Notes: generated from the letters alone by a model not told the origin. A DNA stretch of 64,000 bases from Priestia megaterium (GCF_009497655.1 NZ_CP023317.1:3501501-3565500), one strand, 5' to 3'. Counted from the first letter of the stretch, positions 25,337-34,748 are shown. Numbers and translations are program-made.

Positions 25337-26755
25337 TTATAGAGAGTTAGTAAACAGAGGCCATACAGCCGTTACATTTGTTCCTTCGCCCTCTTTACTC
25401 TCGATGTTAATCGTACCGTGGTACTTTTCAATCCATCGTTTGGCTATAGCCAGTCCTAAGCCAAGTCCTCCTTGTTTTCTGCTCCTTGCCTTATCCACTC
25501 GGTAAAATCTATTTAAAATATAAGGTATATCCTCTTCTGGAATTCCAATTCCTTTATCCATTATTTTAAGGGATACCTTTTCATTGATGAGAGAACAGTC
25601 TATAACTACCTCTTTCTCTTCCTTCTTAGAATATTTGACTGCATTATCTAACAAAATGATTAATATTTGTTCTAGATGGCGAGAAGAAATATTCACGTAC
25701 AGATTTTCATGTGAGTGTCTTATTTTAAACTCATAGTTGTTATACAGTACTTCAAAATTCCTTACAACATGTTGAACAGTGGCCAATACGTTAATAGGTT
25801 CAACATCTACAGGATTTATCAGACTATTTTCAGCTCGGGATAGCTCCAATAATTCTTGCACAAGATTCGTTAAACGCTCTACTTCTTTCAGACTGGATTT
25901 CAAGGATTTATCTAATACTGCTGCTTCATTTTTCCCCCAGCGATTTAACAATGTCAAATGTCCTTGGATAATGGCTAACGGAGTTCTTAATTCATGTGAA
26001 GCATCCTCTACAAACTGTTTTTGCTGTAAAAAAGAGTCTTCGAGGCTATCCATCAACTCATTAAATAAACTGCCTAATTGAGCAAATTCATCGTTTTTTT
26101 CATTAACTGGAACACGTTCTTCAAGGCCATTTGTTTTTATTTTTTTCATCGTCAATGTTAACGCTTGAACGTTAGATAGTATTTTCTTTGCTAGAATGGT
26201 TCCACCTAGAATACTAAAGATTAGTGAGCCTATCCCTGCAGCAAGCATTAATAAAAAAATCTTGTCCATAAAAGCATCAGACATCTCCATATTTCTAACA
26301 ATTTCAACCGTTCCAGTGAAGTTGTCGGTGACAATTGGAGAACGAAGAACGAGTAGACGTTCATCGTGGTTTCGAATCACTTTATACTCTTGGTGCTTCA
26401 CCGCCTTCGGTTGCTGCCAATTTGGTGAAACATTGTTTGAGGTACTGGTTATAATGTTCCCTTTCCTATCAAGAACACGAATCAACTGATTCTTTTCATT
26501 AATTTTCGATAAGTATCCTTCACTGCTTTCAATTTGTTTTAAGGATAAAGGTTCATCATCAGATTGAATAAAAGCGAGAACCTCGTTTAATTGATGAATA
26601 CCATTTTGCTTCTCATAATTTAAAATACCGTTATCAATCACAATGTATTGAAAGAGGTTATAAGAGAGAAAAAGAAAAAATAAAAACATGGAAGACCATA
26701 ACGTTATCTTCCATCTTATAGGCAAATCTTTTATACACTTTATCCACTTTCTCAT
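25337..26755 (-). CDS. Sensor histidine kinase (ArlS/YkoH-type)
   Basis: 472 residues. TM helices near 17-40 and 165-188 bracket an extracytoplasmic sensor; a HAMP linker follows (to about 240); the HisKA box FVEDASHELRTPLAIIQGHL contains the phospho-accepting His254; the HATPase domain shows LLDNAVKYS (N box), MDKGIGIPEEDIP (G1) and KQGGLGLGLAIAKRW (G2). The gene begins directly after the stop of the response regulator gene, so the two are translated together. The closest look-alikes are S. aureus ArlS and B. subtilis YkoH. Confidence 0.93.
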   Translation of the reverse strand: MRKWIKCIKDLPIRWKITLWSSMFLFFLFLSYNLFQYIVIDNGILNYEKQNGIHQLNEVLAFIQSDDEPLSLKQIESSEGYLSKINEKNQLIRVLDRKGNIITSTSNNVSPNWQQPKAVKHQEYKVIRNHDERLLVLRSPIVTDNFTGTVEIVRNMEMSDAFMDKIFLLMLAAGIGSLIFSILGGTILAKKILSNVQALTLTMKKIKTNGLEERVPVNEKNDEFAQLGSLFNELMDSLEDSFLQQKQFVEDASHELRTPLAIIQGHLTLLNRWGKNEAAVLDKSLKSSLKEVERLTNLVQELLELSRAENSLINPVDVEPINVLATVQHVVRNFEVLYNNYEFKIRHSHENLYVNISSRHLEQILIILLDNAVKYSKKEEKEVVIDCSLINEKVSLKIMDKGIGIPEEDIPYILNRFYRVDKARSRKQGGLGLGLAIAKRWIEKYHGTINIESKEGEGTNVTAVWPLFTNSL

Positions 26756-27439
26756 TTAAACATCACGCATCACGTATCCAACCCCTCTGATGGTTTGAAT
26801 ATATAACTCTTTGTCCTGCGCACTTAATTTATTTCTTAAATATCTAACATATACATCGACAACATTCGTTTCAACAACTGAATCGTACCCCCACACTTGC
26901 TCTAAAAGTATGTCTCTCGTTAATACTTTGTTAATGTTACGCATAAAAATGGCTAGGAGTTCAAATTCTTTATTCGTGAGTTCAATTAGTTTTTTTTCTT
27001 TTATCACTGTTCTTGATTCCAAATCAAGTTCAATATCTTTAAATGTTAATAGTAGCTTCTGATCCAGCATCTTGTTGTTTTCTTGACGTCTAAAAATGAC
27101 TCGCATTCTTGCAAATAATTCTTCAATTGCAAATGGTTTGGACAAATAATCGTCAGCTCCATTATCAAGCCCCATTACCCTATCCATGACACTATCCTTA
27201 GCTGTGAGCATAATAACAGGAGTATCCTTAGTTGTTCTTAGTCTTCTGCATACCTCAATTCCATTTAATCCAGGCATCATTAAATCCAATAATATAATAT
27301 CGTACTTCTGCTTGGTTGCTTTATCTAAACCAGTACGACCATCGTAAGCTACGTCAACTAAATATCCTTCATATTTTAGTTCTAATTCTAAAAATTCTAC
27401 TAATCCTTCTTCATCCTCTACAATTAGTACCTTTTGCAT
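26756..27439 (-). CDS. OmpR-family response regulator (ArlR/YkoG-type)
   Basis: 227 residues. Receiver domain with acidic pair VEDEEG and phospho-acceptor Asp52 in LLDLMMPG, Thr in MLTAKD and Lys in YLSKPFAIEEL. C-terminal winged helix ends with VVETNVVDVYVRYLRNKL and TIRGVGYVMRD, very similar to ArlR. First gene of the pair with the kinase; preceded by AAAGGAGAG. Targets likely include the downstream PAP2 gene and envelope functions, by inference. Confidence 0.94.
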   Translation of the reverse strand: MQKVLIVEDEEGLVEFLELELKYEGYLVDVAYDGRTGLDKATKQKYDIILLDLMMPGLNGIEVCRRLRTTKDTPVIMLTAKDSVMDRVMGLDNGADDYLSKPFAIEELFARMRVIFRRQENNKMLDQKLLLTFKDIELDLESRTVIKEKKLIELTNKEFELLAIFMRNINKVLTRDILLEQVWGYDSVVETNVVDVYVRYLRNKLSAQDKELYIQTIRGVGYVMRDV

Positions 27440-27631
27440 ATAAAGTACTCTCCTTTGTCTAAAAATTAAAAACGTAAAAACTGCTTCTACAAATGAATAT
27501 GAGTACTAGTACTATATCCCTCAATTTTGAAAGATAATAAGAAGAAATATGAAATAAGTTTTCTATGACTTTCTTCTTTATAGGCTTTTCTTCAATTTAT
27601 CAAATAAAAATTAGATTTGAATAAAAAAGAG

Positions 27632-27663
27632 ATTAAGAATAAATGAATTTATTTCTTAATCTT
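27632..27663. terminator. Bidirectional hairpin between the two response regulator genes
   Basis: Long AT-rich inverted repeat (AGATTAAGAATAAAT / ATTTATTTCTTAATCT) just past the stop of the orphan regulator. Confidence 0.55.
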
Positions 27664-27700
27664 CTTTAATGAATCATATAAAGTTGCTTTCCTTGTTTCT

Positions 27701-28396
27701 TTAACTTTCTTTAATGGTGTATCCTATACCTCGAACAGTCTCAATGAGTGAGGGACTAAATCCTTCTTCAATTTTCTTTCTCAAATAACTTATATAAACA
27801 TCAAGTATATTTGTATCTCCTTCGTATTCATATCCCCATACATTTAGTAAGATTCCTTCACGAGTAACCGTCTTATTTTTATGGATGACTAAGTAAATTA
27901 ATAAATCATACTCTTTAGGGGTTAAGCTGATTTTTTGCCCAGCTCTAGTTACTTCTCTTGATTCAGTATTTATAACCATATCTTCAATTAATAATAACGA
28001 GTCTTTTTCTACCTTATTCCTAATAACAAGGTGCTTATAACGTAGTAAAGAACGTATCCGAGCCAGCAATTCTTCAGTTTTAAATGGCTTAGTTATATAA
28101 TCGTTTGCGCCATGATCTAACCCCAGTATTTTGTCTAGAGTTGAGTTGCGAGCTGTCAAAAGAATAATAGGCACGTAATTTTCTCTCTTTCTTACTTTAC
28201 GCAAGACCTCTATACCACTCATTTCCGGTAGCATAATGTCAAGTAAAATTAAATCAAACATATTTGATAAGGCCATTTCGAGACCATCTCTTCCATTGTT
28301 TTTAATTTTCACTTGGTAACCTTCATGTTCAAGTTCCATTTTTAATATATTGCCTATTTCTACTTCATCTTCCACAATTAAAATACTTTCTTTCAT
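27701..28396 (-). CDS. Orphan OmpR-family response regulator
   Basis: 231 residues with complete receiver (Asp53 in LLDIMLPE, LLTARN, DYITKPFKTEEL) and winged-helix DNA-binding domain (EGDTNILDVYISYLRKKI, ETVRGIGYTIKE). No histidine kinase gene adjoins it: the ArlS-like kinase follows its own regulator 0.26 kb downstream. The sequence is paralogous to that regulator, so cross-talk with the ArlS-like kinase is possible. Upstream on the same strand is an MreC paralogue. Confidence 0.92.
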   Translation of the reverse strand: MKESILIVEDEVEIGNILKMELEHEGYQVKIKNNGRDGLEMALSNMFDLILLDIMLPEMSGIEVLRKVRKRENYVPIILLTARNSTLDKILGLDHGANDYITKPFKTEELLARIRSLLRYKHLVIRNKVEKDSLLLIEDMVINTESREVTRAGQKISLTPKEYDLLIYLVIHKNKTVTREGILLNVWGYEYEGDTNILDVYISYLRKKIEEGFSPSLIETVRGIGYTIKES

Positions 28397-28577
28397 CTAA
28401 CTAACCCCTCTTTTCAATCTCTATATTTTTGCTTTGCATATCGATCGCTCTTTCCAATAATAAAGAGAAGTGTATAGCTATCACAAACCAACATCTCAGT
28501 GGACAATAAGAAGTTTTAAGTGCTGAACATAAAAACATAAGATAAAAGACTTCTATTAGAATGTGATATTAAATTCC

Positions 28578-29369
28578 CTACCCATTGTTCTTTGCTTTAA
28601 TAACAATTACTTCACTAATATCATTAAAGTTGGATGAGGGTTTTACAACGGCCAATTGGGTTAATCCATATTCATCAGGCTTTACTTTGATGACTTTTCC
28701 TAAGGCTAACTTCCTTTGAAAGATTGAACTGATAGGAGAGGTTTGAACTTTATCTCCTACATTAACCTCAGCCTCACTAGGGATTTTTCTAATAATTAAA
28801 TTACCTTTTTTATCATCGTAGCCTTCTAATGTTCCATTCACGCTTTTCCTATCCTTTAACATTACCGCCATACGATTTGTCCTAAGGTTTGAGCTAATTA
28901 GTTCTACGATAGAGGTTGACGAAAAAACTTTGGATACCTTCCCAACGACTCCATTTGTACCTAGCACATTCATATCTATTTTTAACCCCTGCTTCTTTCC
29001 TTTATCAATTGTTAATTCATTGTTCCAGTTGTTCGTTGAGCGGCCAATTACGGTAGCTGTTACAGGATTATAGGTTTTCACCTGATCTTCTGTTTTTAAA
29101 ATTTTTTTTAAGACTTTGTTTTCATATTCCAACTTATAAGCATTTGCTTCCTCCTGATTTTCAGTGGCTAGCTTATTCTTTAAGATAGAGTTTTCTTTGT
29201 AAGTGGAAAATAATTGACTCACTTGTTGAGGTTCAGTCCAAGAAAGATTGTCTAAAGAAAGTAAGCTATCTTTGTACAAGGTTCCAACAAAAATAAGTCC
29301 TCCTACAGTAAGAATCCCTCCTATCAAAATATATGTATGTCTTTTCTTCTTTCTTTGAAAACGTATCAC
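28578..29369 (-). CDS. MreC paralogue
   Basis: 263 residues. One N-terminal helix (YILIGGILTVGGLIFVGTLY), a coiled-coil stretch (about 60-95), then the paired beta-barrel MreC core: VTATVIGRSTNNWNNELTID, KGKKQGLKIDMNVLGTNGVV, GKVSKVFSSTSIVELIS, NVGDKVQTSPISSIF. MreC links MreB to the wall-synthesis machinery outside the membrane. mreB and mreD are absent here, so this is a second, stand-alone copy. It lacks the long C-terminal tail of some MreC proteins. Neighbouring signal-transduction genes suggest conditional expression. Confidence 0.85.
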   Translation of the reverse strand: MIRFQRKKKRHTYILIGGILTVGGLIFVGTLYKDSLLSLDNLSWTEPQQVSQLFSTYKENSILKNKLATENQEEANAYKLEYENKVLKKILKTEDQVKTYNPVTATVIGRSTNNWNNELTIDKGKKQGLKIDMNVLGTNGVVGKVSKVFSSTSIVELISSNLRTNRMAVMLKDRKSVNGTLEGYDDKKGNLIIRKIPSEAEVNVGDKVQTSPISSIFQRKLALGKVIKVKPDEYGLTQLAVVKPSSNFNDISEVIVIKAKNNG

Positions 29370-29866
29370 AATGGCACCTTCCTACCAATAGTCATGCTAT
29401 TTATAATCTTACTAGCTGTTTCTTAAAAATTTCTTAAGTATCATCATCTTTGACCTCTTAACAACTGTTCAACGTTCTCCTTCTTTTAATGAATTGTACT
29501 TATTTTCTAGTTTCAAAAGCTGAAGGCATAACGTTATGTTTAAAAAACTTGGCTCACATAATTTAAATTTAATACTGTGTAATGAAATTTAAATGAAATT
29601 AAAATGAGAATTCGATAAAAAATAAATATTTTATTTTTATAAAAACATCATGGTGCAACAGAGTTGATAAAACATTAATAAAAAGTTTTTTATAAAAATC
29701 TCATTAAATTCTTATTTATTTTTCATTTTGATTTTAGAAAAAGACTGTACAGTTTGAATTGCAGCGATGAAGCTTTTAAAAAATTTCTTTAAGAAAAACG
29801 TTAGGCAAGTGTGCCGTTTATTTAAGAGAATAAACACTTAGCACAGGAAGGAGAGAAAAATTAAAA
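29370..29866. other. Divergent regulatory region
   Basis: 497 bp of AT-rich DNA between mreC-like (minus) and the four-repeat membrane protein (plus). Contains repeated ATTTAAAT/AAATTTAA tracts near 29560-29600; several TTAAG/TTAAA elements could be OmpR-type sites, but I cannot define one. Confidence 0.4.
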
Positions 29867-30631
29867 ATGCAAGCATCTTCGCCAATGAATAAAATTGCAC
29901 AAATTACCCTTGTTTTTTGGATTATGAAGATTTCTGCTACGACACTGGGTGAAACCGCAGGTGACTTATTAGCACAAACATTAGGAGTTGGATATGCAGT
30001 TAGTACGCTGATCTTTTTTAGCATATTTTTAATTACACTTGTAGCTCAACTAAGCTCTAAGAGATATATTCCGGCCCTTTATTGGACTGTTATTCTGTCA
30101 ACTAGCGTAGCTGGCACAACTATGTCTGATTTTATGGATCGTACACTGGCATTAGGTTACGCAAAAGGCTCGATGATATTAATCACTATATTGTTGTCGA
30201 TATTTGCATACTGGTATTTTAGCGAGCGTTCATTAAATATCAACTATATTAGAAACCGCAAGGCTGAAATACTTTATTGGATTGCCATCCTTTTCTCAAA
30301 CACATTAGGTACAGCTTTAGGAGATTTTTTGTCTGATACGTCTGGCCTTGGATATATAGGTGGAGCTATTTTAATTGGCAGCTTACTAGCATTCATTGTT
30401 ATATGTACCTTCTATACAAAGATTTCTCGTGTATTTTTATTTTGGGTAGCATTCGTTTTGACTCGCCCTTTCGGAGCAACATTTGGAGATCTTTTGACAA
30501 AGCCACATGAAAAAGGTGGTTTAGACTTAGGTACGGCAGGCTCTTCTCTAGTCCTAGCCTCCATTCTTATTGCCTTTATGATTCATACGACATTTAAACA
30601 AAATAACGTAAGCTCAGAACAAGCGCTGTAG
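29867..30631 (+). CDS. Membrane protein with four internal repeats (COG4705-like)
   Basis: 254 residues, eight predicted helices arranged as four helix pairs. Each pair has a T-x-GD-x-L-type motif: TTLGETAGDLLAQTLGVGYA, GTTMSDFMDRTLALGYAKGS, GTALGDFLSDTSGLGYIGGA and GATFGDLLTKPHEKGGLDLG. Acidic residues placed in membrane repeats suggest transport or proton/metal sensing. The protein matches what is known as COG4705, an uncharacterised membrane protein. Ribosome site GGAAGGAGAG. Divergent from the MreC paralogue. Confidence 0.8.
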   Translation: MQASSPMNKIAQITLVFWIMKISATTLGETAGDLLAQTLGVGYAVSTLIFFSIFLITLVAQLSSKRYIPALYWTVILSTSVAGTTMSDFMDRTLALGYAKGSMILITILLSIFAYWYFSERSLNINYIRNRKAEILYWIAILFSNTLGTALGDFLSDTSGLGYIGGAILIGSLLAFIVICTFYTKISRVFLFWVAFVLTRPFGATFGDLLTKPHEKGGLDLGTAGSSLVLASILIAFMIHTTFKQNNVSSEQAL

Positions 30632-30744
30632 ATTTCCTTTTTTATTTAATACATTACAAAACCCATAAAAAGAAAAAATCTAACGAAGTGACTAATTGCA
30701 TGAACCACCTCTTTTTCACACATACTCGTAAGGAGGTGGTGTTT

Positions 30745-31226
30745 ATGGTTAATCAGTTAGAAGTTCTTACCCAGCGTGTTAATGATAAACAATACGATTA
30801 CTGGCTTCATCATGATTTATTTAGTGCTCAATGGTGGCTAATTATCATTTTAAGTGCGCTTTTCTATTCGTTTTTTATCTCCTCATTGACCGACAACGAA
30901 TAATATTTATTCTCTTAGTATTTTTCATTAGCTTTGTTTTAGTTGGTACTGTGGATGAACTCGGGAAGTTCTTTGGCGTATGGAGCTACCCTCATCAATT
31001 ATTGGTCTTTACTCATCGTTTTAATTCCGTTGATTTTGCAGTTATCCCGGTTATACTTACATTAGTTTACCAATTCTTTAGCAAATGGAAGTTTTATTGG
31101 ATTGCTTCTCTTATTGCTTCAGCTTTTATCGCTTTTATTGGAGTGCCTATATTTACTTTTTTCCATATTCTATGGAGCATATTAATTGCAGACACAAAAA
31201 AAGCTCACCTTAAAAGGTCAGCCTAA
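30745..31226 (+). pseudogene. CBO0543-family membrane protein gene, frameshifted
   Basis: ATG 30745 follows AAGGAGGTGGTG. The first frame encodes MVNQLEVLTQRVNDKQYDYW...WWLIIILSALF and would stop at 30903. The next frame continues with FVFYLLIDRQRIIFILLVFF, VDELGKFFGVWSYPHQLL and several more helices to 31226. Together they make one CBO0543-type protein of about 160 residues. The shift lies at about 30850-30870, by the run CTTTTC. It may be a real null mutation, a sequencing error or slippage. Confidence 0.7.
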
Positions 31227-31677
31227 ATAGGGGAGTTCTATAGAAAATGTTATATTGCATTACTGATATTTATACTAGCATCTAATAGTGAAAATTGGTG
31301 AAATGTTCGTCTCACTTATCTTTTTAAAAATTTCTTCTTTGAAAAATGAAGTCTACGTTTTAAGCTCTCACTATAAAAGCGTGAACTCGTGACAGGCTAC
31401 GCTTTTATACATCTATATTCCATTAAGATCTATGAAAGTTAACCGGTCTCTAATCAGCGCTTACTCGTTCAAGCCTGCTATTTTTAGGTACGTCTCTTTT
31501 ATCTTCAATCGCTCCCCGTATTAGATATGCAGCTATGCAAATTTTTCAGCGTTAGTTATTCATGAATCTTCCATCCATTTAAAGTCTTAGCCGTATCGGC
31601 GGTAAAATGATCAATGATGTCACTTTTAAGAGATCGCTAAAGCTCAATTAAAGGAAGCTAAAAGAACTGTAAAATCT
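31227..31677. other. Gene-poor stretch
   Basis: No intact gene. A hairpin AAAAGCGT / ACGCTTTT (31376-31407) may terminate the CBO0543-like transcript. Confidence 0.4.
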
Positions 31678-31782
31678 ATGGACGAAAAAGCTAATCATTA
31701 TCTTGATATTATTAACGGTTTATCCCCAGATGACACTAACCCTGGCGAATGGGAGTTAATACATCCTAATAAAACATCCTAA
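31678..31782 (+). pseudogene. Short ORF, possible gene remnant (34 aa)
   Basis: Encodes MDEKANHYLDIINGLSPDDT then NPGEWELIHPNKTS. The same frame is open upstream (KAQLKEAKRTVKS) back to a stop at 31628 but has no start codon there. The charged helical composition looks protein-coding; probably the end of a decayed gene. Family not recognised. Confidence 0.3.
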
Positions 31783-31810
31783 GGCTCTTAACATCACCTC
31801 CATACCCGCA

Positions 31811-31854
31811 GTAAAAAGACTTATCTACCATACCGTATAGATAAGTCTTTTTAC
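31811..31854. terminator. Strong bidirectional terminator
   Basis: AGTAAAAAGACTTATCTA and its exact complement TAGATAAGTCTTTTTACT form an 18-bp stem with an 8-nt loop. It ends the LysR gene on the minus strand. Confidence 0.88.
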
Positions 31855-31884
31855 TCCATTTGTTTGAACTAGACCGATGCGCTG

Positions 31885-32772
31885 TCAGTTTAGAGTTTGT
31901 GAAAATTTCCCCTGCAGTTCTTTTAAAAACGCATCAGCTGCAGCTGAAAGAACATGATGCTTTTTCCACACAATATTTAAACCCGATTCAAGTCTTGGCT
32001 GTAACGGCCTGAAACAAAGGTTGCTATTAGTAGACGTATTGACTATTTTATCAAGTGTTATGGCATACCCAATGCCTTCTTCAACCATAATGGCAGCATT
32101 ATATGCAAGATTGTATGTAGTAACGATGTTTAATTTATGAAAGTCTTCGCCAAACCAATCCGAAAATTCATTTTTTGAAAATGTCTGCTTCATGGCCTGT
32201 CGTGAACAGATTAGTGGAGCGTTTAATAAATCCGCAGCTTGAATGCTTTCTTTGAGGGCAAGAGAACTGTCTCTTCTCATCACAACGCCCCAAACATCTT
32301 TGGCAGGGATATTAAGATAATTATATTTTGAAATATCAGCCGGTTGAATTAAAATGCCAAAGTCAAGCAGCCCCTTGTCAAGCCGTTCCGTTATATCTTC
32401 TTCGTTTCCGCTGTAGAGGTGATATCGTATATTTGGATAACGTAACTGCACATCTTTTGCGACTCGTGCAATATGTTTCATTGCTTCTGTCTCCCCGCCC
32501 CCTATATAGATATCACCACCTATTGTTTCTTCCATGGAACTAAACTCCGCCTCTAATTTATCGACCATATTAACAATTTCCTCTGCCCTGTTTCGCAGAA
32601 GCATTCCTTCATCTGTCAAAATGATACTGTGACTGCTGCGAATAAATAATTTTTTGCCCAACTCTTGTTCAAGATCTTTTAATTGTCTAGACAGTGTTGG
32701 CTGTGTCACATGCAAAACATCAGCGGCCTTCGTGATGTTTCCTTCTCTTGCAACTGTAAGAAAATACCGCAA
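31885..32772 (-). CDS. LysR-family transcriptional regulator
   Basis: 295 residues from TTG 32772. N-terminal winged helix-turn-helix: RYFLTVAREGNITKAADVLH, VTQPTLSRQLKDLEQELGKK; effector domain to the end. Family members usually begin MEIRVLRYFLTVA; here that text is present but the M codon is ATA (32787-32785), eight nt after a perfect AGGAGG. TTG 32772 is 23 nt from that site. Thus either ATA is the initiator, giving 300 residues, or an ATG has mutated. It may control the plus-strand MFS exporter and the redox genes beyond it; no operator was identified. Confidence 0.9.
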   Translation of the reverse strand: MRYFLTVAREGNITKAADVLHVTQPTLSRQLKDLEQELGKKLFIRSSHSIILTDEGMLLRNRAEEIVNMVDKLEAEFSSMEETIGGDIYIGGGETEAMKHIARVAKDVQLRYPNIRYHLYSGNEEDITERLDKGLLDFGILIQPADISKYNYLNIPAKDVWGVVMRRDSSLALKESIQAADLLNAPLICSRQAMKQTFSKNEFSDWFGEDFHKLNIVTTYNLAYNAAIMVEEGIGYAITLDKIVNTSTNSNLCFRPLQPRLESGLNIVWKKHHVLSAAADAFLKELQGKFSQTLN

Positions 32773-32965
32773 AACTCGAATTTCTATATCCCTCTCCTCC
32801 TTTCATAAGCTTTAGTATATACACTCCAGAAATGCTTATCAAACATATCATGATATAAGATATAAGTATTTTTTATATTTGGAAGAAGCCGTTAGAATAA
32901 ACAACAAAGAAGTTCATGTCACACCAGCAACATCTTTAATAATTCAATGTGGAAAGGATCTTAAG

Positions 32966-33475
32966 ATGAAAAAAATGTTACATCTGCCTTCTATCTTAGT
33001 AATAAGCGCTGCACTCGCTGCTTGCGGCAACAATCATTCTTCTGCAACCGACCATAATGCCAGTAAGCATTTAAACCGAGTACCAGAACAAACAGAAGAA
33101 GATAGTATTTCAAATACAAGAATAAAGTTAACGTTCAACAACAAAGAAGTGTTTGTTAGGATGTACGATAACCCAGCAAGTAAGGATTTTCTAGTTCAAC
33201 TGCCTTTAACCGTAACGTTTGAAGATTATATAGGTAAAGAGAAAGTTAGTATTTTACAAAAAAGATTATCTATAGATGATGTACAAGCCGGAGACCTATC
33301 CAAAAAAGGAGACTTTGCTTATTACGCTCCTTGGGGAAATGTAGCTATTTTTTACAAAGGTCTTGAAGATGCTACAAACGACCTTATCATACTAGGTCAA
33401 ATTGAATCAGGAAAAGAAAATGTTGAAAATGTTGATGGTGATTTTACAGGTAGAATTGAAAAATTGACTAAGTAA
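32966..33475 (+). CDS. Lipoprotein with cyclophilin-like domain
   Basis: I start at ATG 32966 behind AAAGGATC, giving 169 residues. Signal peptide MKKMLHLPSILVISAALAAC ends in a lipobox (LAA-C). After an acidic linker, the domain IKLTFNNKEVFVRMYDNPAS, KDFLVQLPLTVTFEDYIGKE, YYAPWGNVAIFYKG and LGQIESGKE matches the bacterial cyclophilin-like family (small cyclophilin fold without isomerase residues). Role at the cell surface unknown. It lies directly before an MFS exporter. Confidence 0.85.
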   Translation: MKKMLHLPSILVISAALAACGNNHSSATDHNASKHLNRVPEQTEEDSISNTRIKLTFNNKEVFVRMYDNPASKDFLVQLPLTVTFEDYIGKEKVSILQKRLSIDDVQAGDLSKKGDFAYYAPWGNVAIFYKGLEDATNDLIILGQIESGKENVENVDGDFTGRIEKLTK

Positions 33476-33556
33476 AAACATGACAATACACCTTTAAACA
33501 ACCCGCTTTACAGCCACGAGAACACAACATTTTTTAGAAAGAAGGATCTTTATTTT

Positions 33557-34726
33557 ATGTCTAAACAAACTAAACTACTTATATTTGTCTTAACTTTAGG
33601 AGCTTTCGGTATTATCAATACCGAAATGGGCGTTATAGGGATATTACCCTACATTGCGGTTCACTTTCATATCAGTGTATCAAAGGCAGGATGGCTGGTG
33701 AGTCTCTTTGCGCTTACCGTGTCAATATCCGGTCCAACGATGCCGTTATTATTTTCAGGAGTCAATCGCAAGAAGGCAATGCTGCTTGTACTTGGTATTT
33801 TCATTTTAGGTAACATTATCTCTATCTTTACTTCTAATTTTGCTATTGCCATCATTGCGCGTGTGATTCCAGCTATTTTTCATCCAATTTATTTTTCAGC
33901 AGCTTTTACAATGGCAGCGAACTCAGTCAGCAAGGAAGAGGCTCCAAAAGCTGTTTCAAAAGTCTTTATTGGCGTATCTGCAGGTATGGTACTTGGTGTG
34001 CCGATCGCAAGTTTTCTTGCAAGTACAGTCTCGTTTCAACTATCAATGACGTTTTTTGCTGTTATTAATGCGATAGTATTTATTGCTACGTGGGCATTCT
34101 TCCCTTCAATGCCTGTTAAAGAAAGACTTTCATACGGAGCACAGCTCAGCGTATTAAAAAAACCTGTTACTTGGCTTTCTATTATTGCCGTCCTTTTACT
34201 GAATTCAGCAGTATTTGGGGTATATAGCTATCTTGCTGAGTATCTTAAAAGCGTTACGAACCTCTCTGGACAATTAATTAGTTTCATGCTGGTTCTGTAC
34301 GGTGTGGCAAATATTATCGGAAACATTATCGCAGGGAAATTACTTACGAAAAATGCCATTAAAACTGTAGTCGTTTTCCCTTTCGCATTGGGAATCGTTT
34401 ACATCATTTTATTCTTCATCGGACAGTTTACTTGGCCTATGGCTATCATGACTTTAGTTTGGGGAATATTTGCTGGTATAGGAACGAATATTAACCAATA
34501 CTGGATTTCATCAGCAGCTCCAGAAGCTCCTGATTTCGCAAACGGACTATTTTTAGCATCCGTTAACTTAGGAACAACAATTGGTACAGCCGTAGGTGGA
34601 CTATTTATATCAGGAATGGGTACACAATATGTTGTACTAGTGGGGATCTTGTCATTAGTATTGAGTGTACTATTCATTTTACCAAGAAGCTACATGCAAC
34701 GTCCTGTAAGGCTACTTTCAAAATAA
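33557..34726 (+). CDS. MFS efflux transporter (DHA1, AraJ/YdhP-type)
   Basis: 389 residues, 12 helices. FGIINTEMGVIGILPYIAVH is the typical first helix of the sugar-efflux/AraJ group (xTEFxxxGxLP). The cytoplasmic loop NRKKAMLL corresponds to motif A. GVPIASFLASTVSFQLSMTF is motif C (antiporter). Likely exports drugs, sugars or arabinose-like metabolites. ATG with AAGGATC upstream; followed by a terminator. Confidence 0.9.
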   Translation: MSKQTKLLIFVLTLGAFGIINTEMGVIGILPYIAVHFHISVSKAGWLVSLFALTVSISGPTMPLLFSGVNRKKAMLLVLGIFILGNIISIFTSNFAIAIIARVIPAIFHPIYFSAAFTMAANSVSKEEAPKAVSKVFIGVSAGMVLGVPIASFLASTVSFQLSMTFFAVINAIVFIATWAFFPSMPVKERLSYGAQLSVLKKPVTWLSIIAVLLLNSAVFGVYSYLAEYLKSVTNLSGQLISFMLVLYGVANIIGNIIAGKLLTKNAIKTVVVFPFALGIVYIILFFIGQFTWPMAIMTLVWGIFAGIGTNINQYWISSAAPEAPDFANGLFLASVNLGTTIGTAVGGLFISGMGTQYVVLVGILSLVLSVLFILPRSYMQRPVRLLSK

Positions 34727-34748
34727 GACATCAACGCAACTTTCTTTC

